A DNA stretch of 64,000 nucleotides, taken from positions 1 to 64,000 of the IMG/VR virus record IMGVR_UViG_3300027370_000003; one strand, given 5' to 3'. Shown here piece by piece: positions 48,811 through 56,714 of this stretch. The notes beneath the pieces were generated by a model. It was not told where the DNA came from and searched no databases. It was given only the letters and a program-made list of their open reading frames with translations. Both the position numbers and the translations under genes were made by a program. Origin of the DNA: a virus. Each line of letters opens with the position of its first letter. The first letter of the stretch is position 1.

Positions 48811-49713
48811 ATGGTCGCGTCCGTCACCTTCCAGCCCTACGTCCAGAGCGGCGGCAATACTGGGCTTTTCAACGTTCAGTCCAGCGGCTATCGGCAGGGC
48901 ACGGCTATGCCCGATCCTTCCACGCGCTACCGCCTTCGCGGTGCGCTTCTGGCGACGACCGAAACGCTTCCGATGTGGGGCGGTGTCGGTGTCTATGCCA
49001 ACGTCCCCGGCGGCGGCTATCCCGGCACTCAAGGCGTTCCTGGTTCCCCGAGCGGATCGCTCGGGCCCATCGTCGGCCGCGCGACGGCGCTGACGGGCAC
49101 GTTCAAACTCGCCGGCTTCTCGGTCACCGACGAAGCCTATGGCATGATCACGTCGCCGCAGTCTCCGGTCCCCCTCGCGGGCTCCGGGATGCAGGTCAAC
49201 TACTATCCGCTCGGTTCGCTGGCGCGTATCGTTGTTGCCTGCGACCCCGGCTTGGTTTCACTCCGCGGCGGCACGACCTACCAGCCGGCGGTCGCATGGG
49301 ATTTCACGAACCAGCTTCTTGTCCCCGAACTCGGAACGCTGGTGATCTCGTCCGGCACCTACGTCTCCGCCACCGGCGTGATCACGCTGACGATGGCGGT
49401 CGCTCCGACCTTCAGCCCCGGCGACTCGCTCACTCTTGCATCGCTCACCGGCACCGGCGCTTTTGCCACGCTCGACGGCACCTGGACGGTTCTGACCGTT
49501 GTCGGTTCCGTGGTCACTTTGCAGGGTCCGGTTGCTGCCGGCGCGGCGACCATCACCGGCGGCAACGCCACGGTCGGCGGCGTCGCAAGCGCAGCCCTTC
49601 CGGTCAATGTCCTCGACATCAACCCATCGAACTCGGAGACGGTCGTCTACAACGCGACGACGGGGTTTGCGACGTACAACTTTTCGGGGGCGTGTGCCCT
49701 TATCCAGATCTGA
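48811..49713 (+). CDS. Virion structural protein with C-terminal beta module
   Basis: 300 residues. N-terminal half GNTGLFNVQSSGYRQGTAMP, TRYRLRGALLATTETLPMWG; residues ~177-250 are a beta module (FSPGDSLTLASLTGTGAFAT, LDGTWTV, VVTLQGP, GAATITGG) similar in style to the sheath modules. Stands just before the major capsid gene, so decoration or capsid-associated. Confidence 0.7.
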   Translation: MVASVTFQPYVQSGGNTGLFNVQSSGYRQGTAMPDPSTRYRLRGALLATTETLPMWGGVGVYANVPGGGYPGTQGVPGSPSGSLGPIVGRATALTGTFKLAGFSVTDEAYGMITSPQSPVPLAGSGMQVNYYPLGSLARIVVACDPGLVSLRGGTTYQPAVAWDFTNQLLVPELGTLVISSGTYVSATGVITLTMAVAPTFSPGDSLTLASLTGTGAFATLDGTWTVLTVVGSVVTLQGPVAAGAATITGGNATVGGVASAALPVNVLDINPSNSETVVYNATTGFATYNFSGACALIQI

Positions 49714-49766
49714 TTCGGAAAACTGAAAACGCGAAAGTCTCGCGATCAAAACGAGGAGAATGAAAA

Positions 49767-50786
49767 GTGATCCAGGCCCACGCGTATGTCACATTGAACC
49801 CCTCGTTCATCGAGCCGGAGTTTCTCATCCAGTACAGCCAAGCGTCGGGGTTCATCGACCTCCTCGCTGAAGGTCAGATGCGGGTTCGGCTCTCGGAGGA
49901 CGATCTGATCGTCTACATGAAGCAGATGAACTTCCGGTCGAAGATAGCGGCCAATACCGCCGGCTCGCAGGAACTTCCGGGCGTCGACATCGCGACCTCG
50001 ATGATCTCGGCTCCGACCTATCTGCTTCAGGTCCGCAACCAGTACAATCACCACGACGTCGCCGCCGGCTCCCGGTGGGGCTTCGCGGTGCCGGAGGCCT
50101 ACCGTCTCGGTGGCCGGCAAGCGAACTACCAGCTCGCCCGCGACGCTTGCCTTTTCGGCATGAACCCGCAGAACGGCGAAGGTATTATCAACGCGCCGGG
50201 CGCGACCGCCATCAACCTGCCGCCGGACACGTTTGGTAACTCGACGGTCGTGACCTACGACAACGGGCAGTTTGCCTTCCTGATTGCGCAGCTCGTTTTG
50301 AATATCAAGTCGCGGACCTACCAGCTTGGTCTCGGCAAGAAGATCACGATCCTTGGGCCGCAGCGTACGCTCGGCTTGTTCGAGTACAACATCGTCCAGC
50401 TTGTCCAGTATCAGCGCCCGGGCGCCGGCACGACGTCGACCGCCGGAACCATCAAGGAAATCTTGATGGCGAACGGCGACACACTGATCTGGGCCTACGA
50501 CGATACGCTGATCGGCGCCGGCGCTGGCGGGACGGACGCGATCATCATCTGTATGCCCGAGGTCGACAAGCCGAAGGGCGACCAGCCGGTCAACACGAAC
50601 ATCTTCGCCAGCCTGCTTCCCGGCTCGAAGGTTTGCCTGACGCAATATTGCGACATGGCAGCCCCGCGTGAGATCGTATCGCCGATGGCCGGCGGCGCGA
50701 CGGACTTCCTGCAGGAATGGAGAATAAGTTCAGGCTGGGCAGTACGTTCGGCTGCGCTCACGATTTTGAGTGCCCAGTACCAATAA
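49767..50786 (+). CDS. Major capsid protein (DUF2184 family)
   Basis: 339 residues from GTG 49767 after GAGGAGAATG. Late-embedded landmarks: ELPGVDIATSMISAPTYLLQ, YRLGGRQANYQLARDACLFG, then NGEGIINAPG and REIVSPMAGGATDFLQEWRI. These are typical of the HK97-fold DUF2184 capsid family. Followed by a strong hairpin. Confidence 0.88.
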   Translation: MIQAHAYVTLNPSFIEPEFLIQYSQASGFIDLLAEGQMRVRLSEDDLIVYMKQMNFRSKIAANTAGSQELPGVDIATSMISAPTYLLQVRNQYNHHDVAAGSRWGFAVPEAYRLGGRQANYQLARDACLFGMNPQNGEGIINAPGATAINLPPDTFGNSTVVTYDNGQFAFLIAQLVLNIKSRTYQLGLGKKITILGPQRTLGLFEYNIVQLVQYQRPGAGTTSTAGTIKEILMANGDTLIWAYDDTLIGAGAGGTDAIIICMPEVDKPKGDQPVNTNIFASLLPGSKVCLTQYCDMAAPREIVSPMAGGATDFLQEWRISSGWAVRSAALTILSAQYQ

Positions 50787-50810
50787 ACCCCGCCGCAAAC
50801 TAAAGCCGGA

Positions 50811-50843
50811 GGGGAGTGGGCGATTCTAGATAGCCCACTCCCC
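50811..50843 (+). terminator. Strong hairpin after the capsid gene
   Basis: Perfect 11-bp stem GGGGAGTGGGC/GCCCACTCCCC with an 11-base loop. No T-run directly follows, so it may protect or process the capsid mRNA rather than end it. Confidence 0.6.
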
Positions 50844-50888
50844 CGAGGCGTGCAGGGGTCGCTTTTTCAACAGGGAAACGAAAACACC

Positions 50889-51470
50889 ATGGCGAAGCTG
50901 TACATTTCGAACGTCTCGCGGCAAGAGCAGATCGTTTGCTATCGGCTGGACTACGGCAAAGACGGCGAGCTGAAAGACACCAATCGCCGATTTGAGCCCG
51001 CGAAGCAGCAGCCGATTCCGCCTGGTCGACAGGTCATGATCGGCGGCGACATGCACATGCGCCAGATCGAGGACATCGTCGAGCAACTCAAGCCCTATGG
51101 CCTGATTGGCGCGCTTGATGCGCCGCGGCAGCACAGAGTTGCGACGCTGGTATTCAATATCGTCAACCCGGTCCCGACGAAGGTGATGGAAAGCGTCCGT
51201 GATACAAACGCGGAGCTGCAAACCGCTGAAGGCATTGAACGTCGCAAGAAGGCTGCTGTAGCGACGAATGAGATGGTCCAAAGCGCGGTTGCAAGCCAAT
51301 TCCTCGAAAAGGGAATCCCGGACGAGCCGGCCGACAAGACGATCATCACATTCGAGCAGCAGGAACAGAGCGACGCCGGGGAGAAGACCATCGCGGAGGG
51401 CTACCGCGTCGAGGCCGGCGCCGCCGCCCCGCCGAAGAACAAGGGCGGCCGTCCGCGCAAGATTCGGTGA
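50889..51470 (+). CDS. Virion-associated hypothetical protein
   Basis: 193 residues after TCAACAGGGAA. KLYISNVSRQEQIVCYRLDY, PIPPGRQVMIGGDM, then LVFNIVNPVPTKVMESVRDT; C-terminus is basic (PKNKGGRPRKIR). Common just after DUF2184 capsid genes. Unknown role. Confidence 0.7.
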   Translation: MAKLYISNVSRQEQIVCYRLDYGKDGELKDTNRRFEPAKQQPIPPGRQVMIGGDMHMRQIEDIVEQLKPYGLIGALDAPRQHRVATLVFNIVNPVPTKVMESVRDTNAELQTAEGIERRKKAAVATNEMVQSAVASQFLEKGIPDEPADKTIITFEQQEQSDAGEKTIAEGYRVEAGAAAPPKNKGGRPRKIR

Positions 51471-51473
51471 GCG

Positions 51474-52016
51474 ATGACGGCCCCGCAGCCGACGCTCGCT
51501 GGTTTTCAGGATTTCATCGTCAACACGATGCAGATCAGCACGACGGTCCTACCGTCGAGCTCGCCGGTCATCCCGTTTGCGCTTTCCGTTGCGATGGGAA
51601 TCGTTAACCAGCAGCTATGGTGCATCCCTATCCCGAACACCGATGCGGCGGGCGTCCAACTTAATACTGGCGGGTTTTCGATCTACTCGCTGGCGGTCTA
51701 CAATCTCGCAGGATCGAACCTGCTGTCCTACGCGCAAGACCTACCGAACGCGGCTATCATCCCTGGTAGTGTGAGCGACCGATACCCGAAGGGGCTTCCG
51801 TTCTTCGCCTATTCTCGGCTGCAATGGCAGATCAACGCCTTTGTCTCAGGCGTTGTTCAATCGACGGCCGACGAATCGACTTCGATGTCGCTGGTCGTCC
51901 AAGATGCGGCGAAGAACTTTACCCTTGCCAACCTTCAAGCCTTGAAAGACCCGTGGGGTCGGCAGTACCTTTCGCTGGCCCAAAGTTACGGACCATCGAC
52001 GTTCGGCATCAGTTAA
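51474..52016 (+). CDS. Virion structural protein
   Basis: 180 residues. MGIVNQQLWCIPIPNTDAAG, FSIYSLAVYNLAGSNLLSYA, FFAYSRLQWQINAF, ending WGRQYLSLAQSYGPSTFGIS. This layout is usual for a conserved protein behind the capsid in such phages, probably head-completion or connector. Exact role not known. Confidence 0.72.
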   Translation: MTAPQPTLAGFQDFIVNTMQISTTVLPSSSPVIPFALSVAMGIVNQQLWCIPIPNTDAAGVQLNTGGFSIYSLAVYNLAGSNLLSYAQDLPNAAIIPGSVSDRYPKGLPFFAYSRLQWQINAFVSGVVQSTADESTSMSLVVQDAAKNFTLANLQALKDPWGRQYLSLAQSYGPSTFGIS

Positions 52017-52025
52017 GGAACCGCT

Positions 52026-52316
52026 ATGACCGCGACATCATTCGGCAGCGCCGGACTCGTCAATACGCAGCTCAACATCAACCAGCCGATGGTCCTAAAG
52101 ACCTCGGCAGGAGGGGTTCTAACGGTGAACGTCACGGTCGCTGGGTCGACCGCTGGCGCCATCTATGACTCGCCAACCACAGGCGGAAACGGGACCGGCA
52201 GTCTCATCGCGACGCTGCCGAATACGGTTGGTCCGATTAACATCTCGTTCCCCTGCCAGACCGGCATTACGGTCGTCCCGGGCTCGGGGCAATGCGTTTC
52301 TGTCGTCTACCAATAG
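52026..52316 (+). CDS. Small beta-sandwich virion protein A
   Basis: 96 residues. NINQPMVLKTSAGGVLTVNV, GSTAGAIYDSP, then PCQTGITVVPGSGQCVSVVY. The gene at 57678 encodes the same pattern (GTGVGTIYDSA, IPVQNGIAIQPGAGQMLTVV), so the two are paralogues; decoration or fibre-type trimers likely. Confidence 0.72.
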   Translation: MTATSFGSAGLVNTQLNINQPMVLKTSAGGVLTVNVTVAGSTAGAIYDSPTTGGNGTGSLIATLPNTVGPINISFPCQTGITVVPGSGQCVSVVYQ

Positions 52317-52326
52317 GCGGGTAGCG

Positions 52327-52371
52327 ATGCCCATACTTCACCTCGGAGTAATTGACCGAATCGCGCTATAA
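52327..52371 (+). pseudogene. Leftover 5' end of the gene at 53185, cut off by a homing endonuclease
   Basis: MPILHLGVIDRIAL then stop. The intact gene behind the endonuclease starts MILHLGVQDILYQ, so ILHLGV.D is present on both sides. The DNA differs at many third positions, as expected if the endonuclease brought its own copy of the start. Confidence 0.6.
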
Positions 52372-52378
52372 TTGGCCT

Positions 52379-53188
52379 ATGGGGCTGATTTATTACGGCT
52401 ATCTGCACGCGCGTCCAGACGGCTCAATCTTTTATGTCGGAAAGGGCAAAGGGCGCCGTGCTTGGGACTTCTCCCCCAAGCACCGTTCACCGCGCCATCG
52501 CGAGATCATGCGCGAATATGGGGTCTCGACTATCCAAGTCAGTCTAATTTACGCTGAAACGGAAACTGAAGCGTTCGCTATTGAGCGGGAGTGGATCTCA
52601 TCGCTTCAGAGAGCTGGTATTCGGCTCATAAATCTAACTGAGGGCGGAGAAGGAGTTCCTTTGACGCCAGAGATGATTAAACAGCGTGCTGCTACTCTAA
52701 GAGCAACCAATTTGTTACCAGAGGTAAAGCGGCGGCGCAGCAAAACGATAAGCCTCAGGTATCAGGACCCGGAATACAAAGAGCGGTTTGACGTTCTCAT
52801 GGCAACCGTTGCACGTCGCCCTGATGTTTTGCCAAAAAAGCAAGCGGCTATTGAACGTGTTCGTGCTGACCCGGAAATTGAGACGCGTCGAATTAAATCA
52901 ATGAAATTGGCATTCAGTAAGCCGGAATATAGAGAACTAAAACGCCAGATCTCCCTTAAAGGTGGCAATAGACCGCCGACCTATCATGGAGGTGATCATC
53001 CAATGGCGAAAAAAGTGATCTGCATCGAAACGGGAACGATCTTTCCGACTGTGAGGGCCGCGATAGCGTGGTTGAAGGCAAACGGGTCATCGCGCAAAGC
53101 GGAGCCATGTGCTATTGTCGCAGCCTGCCGTGGCCGTCAAAAATCGGCTTATAAATTTCATTGGAAATATGTGAAGCCCGTCAAATGA
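52379..53188 (+). CDS. GIY-YIG homing endonuclease 2
   Basis: 269 residues from ATG 52379. YYGYLHARPDGSIFYVGKGK gives the GIY-YIG core; RHREIMREYG and EREWISSLQ the catalytic region; INLTEGGEGVPLTPEMIKQR starts a NUMOD-like part, and SFPTV-type VICIETGTIFPTVRAAIAWL near the C-terminus is a NUMOD1-like DNA-binding segment. More A/T-rich than its neighbours. Its stop overlaps the next ATG. Confidence 0.92.
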   Translation: MGLIYYGYLHARPDGSIFYVGKGKGRRAWDFSPKHRSPRHREIMREYGVSTIQVSLIYAETETEAFAIEREWISSLQRAGIRLINLTEGGEGVPLTPEMIKQRAATLRATNLLPEVKRRRSKTISLRYQDPEYKERFDVLMATVARRPDVLPKKQAAIERVRADPEIETRRIKSMKLAFSKPEYRELKRQISLKGGNRPPTYHGGDHPMAKKVICIETGTIFPTVRAAIAWLKANGSSRKAEPCAIVAACRGRQKSAYKFHWKYVKPVK

Positions 53189-53691
53189 TTTTGCATTTAG
53201 GTGTCCAGGACATTTTGTACCAACCTCCGCAGCCGACGGGACCACAGCGCAAGGCTCCGAAGCGCGTCCCGAAGAAGCCGCGCGCGAAGATTCATAAGCG
53301 GTGGGCGGCGAAGTATCAGAACATCACGACGGGCGACGTCGCGGAAATCCTCGAAGCGAAGTACCACATCTTCGAGATTTTCTACCGCGAACACGAGCAG
53401 GACGTGGCGAACGACGTGACCGACTCGATGCGAGGCGCGGTCGAAAGCTATCTCATGGGCGCGCCGCTGAACCTCAACCCGTTCGGCTCGGCGACGTCGT
53501 CGATTGAAAATCGGATGAAGCAGTTCTTGGCGAACAGCGAGATGGAGAAGATCGGTTTCCCCGGCGTGCCGACGCAGGCCGCGATCGAAGGGATCAGCCA
53601 CCGTTTCAAAAACCCGCGGACCGGCGTCCGGCGCCCGAGTTTCGTGGACACTGGATTATATTTGGCTAGTATGACCGCATGGGTCGATTAG
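53185..53691 (+). CDS. Virion protein (head completion/neck type)
   Basis: 168 residues. Basic start (PTGPQRKAPKRVPKKPRAKI), then ILEAKYHIFEIFYREHEQDV, MRGAVESYLMGAPLN and a C-terminal SFVDTGLYLASMTAWVD. Between two homing endonucleases; both of its ends look recoded (A/T-rich start, A/T-rich last ~40 bases). Size and position suit a neck or tail-completion protein. Confidence 0.7.
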   Translation: MILHLGVQDILYQPPQPTGPQRKAPKRVPKKPRAKIHKRWAAKYQNITTGDVAEILEAKYHIFEIFYREHEQDVANDVTDSMRGAVESYLMGAPLNLNPFGSATSSIENRMKQFLANSEMEKIGFPGVPTQAAIEGISHRFKNPRTGVRRPSFVDTGLYLASMTAWVD

Positions 53692-54326
53692 CCTACGTCT
53701 ACATCGTCTTTCGGCCGAATGGCGTCCCGCTTTATGTCGGCAAAGGCTCTGGCGAACGTCTAGGCCGCCACGCTGCGCGTGCGCAATCAAACCCGCACTA
53801 TGGCGCAGTTCTGAAACAAGCTGGTGGAAAGTTGCCCGTCGCTGTCGTCGCTCGTGGGTTAACAGACCGCGAAGCCTATGCGCTCGAAAAACTTCTCACA
53901 TGGGCTATTGGCATCGAATCGGAAGGTGGACCACTCGTGAACTGCGGCCACGGGGGCCATGGAGGGCCGTCCGGTGTTAAGAGATCGAAGGAGTTTCGCG
54001 CTAATCGACGAGTCAAGGCGATCGAGGCGTGGCAAGACGAAACGTTTCGGGCGAAGATGCTTCGGCCAGATCGCCTCCGGTACCGAAACACGAGCCCCAG
54101 ATCGGAAGCATTCAAGGCCGCCGTATCCAAAACGATGATGGGGAATACTCATACGCTCGGGTTTAATCATTCCGAGGAATCGAAAGCTTTGATGAGGGAG
54201 AGGTGGGCTGATCCGGAATGGAGAGAGCGTGAGATGGAGCGCCGTCGGTTAGAGCAGGACTATTCGGGAAATGCCAAAAAGGGTTGGGTAACGCGAAAAG
54301 CAAATATCGCCAAGAGGAACGCATAA
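53679..54326 (+). CDS. GIY-YIG homing endonuclease 3
   Basis: 215 residues. AYVYIVFRPNGVPLYVGKGS, then RLGRHAARAQSNPHY, REAYALEKLLTWAIG, a Gly/His-rich link and NUMOD3-like helices (SEESKALMRERWADPEWRER). Starts 13 bp before the upstream stop and ends in TAATG with the next virion gene. Confidence 0.92.
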   Translation: MGRLAYVYIVFRPNGVPLYVGKGSGERLGRHAARAQSNPHYGAVLKQAGGKLPVAVVARGLTDREAYALEKLLTWAIGIESEGGPLVNCGHGGHGGPSGVKRSKEFRANRRVKAIEAWQDETFRAKMLRPDRLRYRNTSPRSEAFKAAVSKTMMGNTHTLGFNHSEESKALMRERWADPEWREREMERRRLEQDYSGNAKKGWVTRKANIAKRNA

Positions 54327-55357
54327 TGGCCGGCGCACAGGAAGCCCTCACCGCGAAGAACCCTATGGCGGCCGACTTGGCTGCTGGCGTCGAGGCCTTA
54401 TCGCGCGTCCAAGAAATCACGTTCACCAAATATATCCGTCTTGTTCTTCCCCTCGATGGCTACGTTTTCTTTGTGAATGCTGCAATCGTCAGCCGGTCCG
54501 CACTCGCCAACTCGGCCCTCGTTAACAAGGTGCGGCCGGACCAATTTCCCGAGACGGTAGCCGACGCTCCGACGTTCAACGCCAAGGGCTCGCTGCACTA
54601 CGCGACGGACCTGCGCCAGGAGGCCGGGGAATATTACGGCGCCGAACGCATGGTCTTCACGGCCGAGGAGCCGGTGAACGATCTCTCGGCCATCGCGCCG
54701 GGCACGCTCTGGATTGGCGAGTTTGAAGGCAAACGTTTCGCGTTCTCGAGCCGGTCGTCATTCTACATGCAAGCCGATCTTTTCCATTACGTCGGATTTG
54801 CAGTTTATCCCGATATGGAGACGCAGATCATCGACAATCTGTCGGGCTTCGACTCAACGAACGTTATCGTCTCGAACAGCCTCCCGGCGTGGCTGGCGCT
54901 CAACGGCCGCAACCCGGTCTACGGGTTCAATACGCTCGGGGTCACGCTCTTCCCGTCTTTCCTCTCCCCGCAGAACGAGCCGCCGCCGTTCGGAACGGTC
55001 GACATTCCGCCGGAGTCGACCGAGGCGCTGGCATCGGCACCGACGATTGACCCGGCAACCTCGACGCACGTCCAGCTTTGCGCGGAAACGGTCAAGATCA
55101 CGCTGTGGGGAACGCGCAATTTCAGGGCGCTCGATTTTGTCGATGCCGTCTATCAGTACAGTTCCGACTTTGAGCCGTTCGGAATTATGAACATGCCGGT
55201 GGTGCAGGACGAAAAACGGACGCAAGCCGAACTCGGGACCATTGCGATGAAGAAGTCCGTGACTTTCAAGGTGAGTTATTTACAGAACCGCATAAACGAC
55301 ATCGCGCGGCAGTACATCACCAGCGCAATCCCGAGTTTTTACATCGGGTCGTCCTAA
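54326..55357 (+). CDS. Virion structural protein
   Basis: 343 residues. EALSRVQEITFTKYIRLVLP, GYVFFVNAAIVSRS, GSLHYATDLRQEAGEYYGAE, NNLS-type IIDNLSGFDSTNVIVSNSLP and WLALNGR. Long beta-rich protein of unknown fold, found with other proteins of this module; could be a neck or tail-sheath initiation protein. Confidence 0.7.
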   Translation: MAGAQEALTAKNPMAADLAAGVEALSRVQEITFTKYIRLVLPLDGYVFFVNAAIVSRSALANSALVNKVRPDQFPETVADAPTFNAKGSLHYATDLRQEAGEYYGAERMVFTAEEPVNDLSAIAPGTLWIGEFEGKRFAFSSRSSFYMQADLFHYVGFAVYPDMETQIIDNLSGFDSTNVIVSNSLPAWLALNGRNPVYGFNTLGVTLFPSFLSPQNEPPPFGTVDIPPESTEALASAPTIDPATSTHVQLCAETVKITLWGTRNFRALDFVDAVYQYSSDFEPFGIMNMPVVQDEKRTQAELGTIAMKKSVTFKVSYLQNRINDIARQYITSAIPSFYIGSS

Positions 55358-55374
55358 CGTCTTTTGTAAAGTGA

Positions 55375-55451
55375 TGGTGCCAGCGGCACGGATTCGAACC
55401 TGCGACCTGAGCCTTACAAGGACCCTGCTCTACCATCTGAGCTACGCCGGC
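55375..55451 (-). tRNA. tRNA-Thr (UGU), with an extra base in the T stem
   Basis: Acceptor GCCGGCG/CGCTGGC, D arm GCTC/GAGC, anticodon stem GGGTC/GGCTC with loop CTTGTAA (anticodon TGT), encoded CCA. The T arm GCAGG-TTCGAAT-CCGTGC pairs only if one G is bulged out, so it may work poorly. Confidence 0.85.
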
Positions 55452-55463
55452 GTATTGTGGTTT

Positions 55464-55541
55464 TGGTCTGGGCGGCCGGATTTGAACCAGCGACCTCCTG
55501 ATTCCAAGTCAGGCACTCTAACCAAGCTGAGCTACGCCCAG
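55464..55541 (-). tRNA. tRNA-Pro (UGG)
   Basis: Acceptor CTGGGCG/CGCCCAG, anticodon stem CCTGA/TCAGG with loop CTTGGAA (TGG), T arm GCTGG/CCGGC, encoded CCA. C1-G72 is as expected for tRNA-Pro. Confidence 0.93.
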
Positions 55542-55580
55542 ATGCGCCCTACCGCGCTGGCGTCGTCGGTGTAGGGTAGC

Positions 55581-55654
55581 TGGCGGCCCTGCATGGATTT
55601 GAACCACGATCTCGGCGTTCAAAGCGCCGCGTCCTGCCGTTGAACGACAGGGCC
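55581..55654 (-). tRNA. tRNA-Gln (UUG)
   Basis: Acceptor GGCCCTG/CAGGGCC, anticodon stem CGGCG/CGCCG with loop CTTTGAA (TTG), T arm CGTGG/CCATG, discriminator G73 as in tRNA-Gln, encoded CCA. Confidence 0.93.
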
Positions 55655-55756
55655 GCGCTTCGTTGCTGGTCGGTGGCGATCATGGTGCGGGCCGGATAGC
55701 ACCTATCCTTGAACGTAGCAACCGCCCACGGTATTGTGGCCGAAGGGGTTGCCGTC

Positions 55757-56470
55757 ATGGACATCGCTGATCCGACGAACGTCGTCGCGCCCGCCTATCT
55801 CGGGGCAATGTGGTTCGATGCCGCTTCGAACGTGTTCTACCAGGCGCGCGGGCTCACCGCGGCGGACTGGCGGTTCGTCCCGCCGGCGGACATGGTCGGG
55901 TCGTTCGTCAAGATTTACGACCAGTTCTACGGCATCCCCGAAGACGACCCCAAGAACGCCGATGCCGCGACCAGATACGGCGATGCCAAACTGGTCCGGG
56001 ACACGATGGCGCTGTCCGGCGTCGAGGTCCTCGGGCTCGGCGGTCTTCGCTGGCGCGCGGCAAACGGGACCGATGTTTTCATGGTCCGGCTGCGGTTCCG
56101 CAAGGTCAACGGATTCATGCTGTTCGCCGGCTTTGCCAAGGAGGCGCGGGCCTACGCGATGCCGGAGGGCGTCGGGTTCGAGATGTCGAATGGGTTCTTG
56201 CGGTTTGCCAGCAATAGTCGGGAAGTCTATCCAGGGGAGATCGTCGTGTTGCGCATTGAAGCGGAGCATTGGGCCGCTAAGGCGTTTGTCAATGATGATC
56301 CGCTCGGTGAGATTTCGATCGAATCATTGCCGCCGACTCCGGTCGTCGCACTCCTCGACATCGGCCCGGGCCCGCGGCCGGTGGCGCCGGGATACGAGCA
56401 CGCGCTCAAGCGGAATGTGGAGCGATTACCAGTTTCGGTGGTCAATGTCGGCGCACCGCTGAAAGCCTGA
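55757..56470 (+). CDS. Virion protein (tail/neck region)
   Basis: 237 residues from ATG 55757 (AAGGGG upstream). MDIADPTNVVAPAYLGAMWF, FYQARGLTAADWRFVPPADM, then MVRLRFRKVNGFMLFAGFAK and a beta-rich C-terminus. First gene after the tRNA block. Unknown role. Confidence 0.65.
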   Translation: MDIADPTNVVAPAYLGAMWFDAASNVFYQARGLTAADWRFVPPADMVGSFVKIYDQFYGIPEDDPKNADAATRYGDAKLVRDTMALSGVEVLGLGGLRWRAANGTDVFMVRLRFRKVNGFMLFAGFAKEARAYAMPEGVGFEMSNGFLRFASNSREVYPGEIVVLRIEAEHWAAKAFVNDDPLGEISIESLPPTPVVALLDIGPGPRPVAPGYEHALKRNVERLPVSVVNVGAPLKA

Positions 56471-56504
56471 ATCAAGCGCCGACCTTTTTCGGAGATAGAA
56501 CCCG

Positions 56505-56654
56505 ATGAGCGACTCCAAAACGGAAGTGAAGGAACTAATCGCCAAGGCGGCTAAGGCCGAGAGGCCTGACGACGCCATGAAGTTTGCCCAGGCGGCTCTC
56601 AATGCGGCGAATGCCTTATGCTCGCTGGGCGAGGCTAAGGGCACCGGATTTTAG
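56505..56654 (+). CDS. Small helical protein (49 aa)
   Basis: MSDSKTEVKELIAKAAKAER, then DAMKFAQAALNAANALCSLG. GGAGATAG upstream. Common short protein in phage tail regions; role unknown. Confidence 0.7.
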   Translation: MSDSKTEVKELIAKAAKAERPDDAMKFAQAALNAANALCSLGEAKGTGF

Positions 56655-56660
56655 AAAAAT

Positions 56661-56690
56661 GGGGCCGCGTCCTCACGGCGCGGCCCCGCA
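56661..56690 (+). terminator. Intrinsic terminator or attenuator
   Basis: 9-bp stem GGGGCCGCG/CGCGGCCCC with a 9-base loop, followed by GCATTT, a weak T-run. Confidence 0.65.
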
Positions 56691-56714
56691 TTTAACCGCC
56701 GACAGAGGACCAAA

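Noticed and set aside
52344-52378. Promoter with TATAAT just before endonuclease 2
   Set aside because: The nearest TTGACC lies only 9 bp from the -10 box, too close for a sigma70 promoter.
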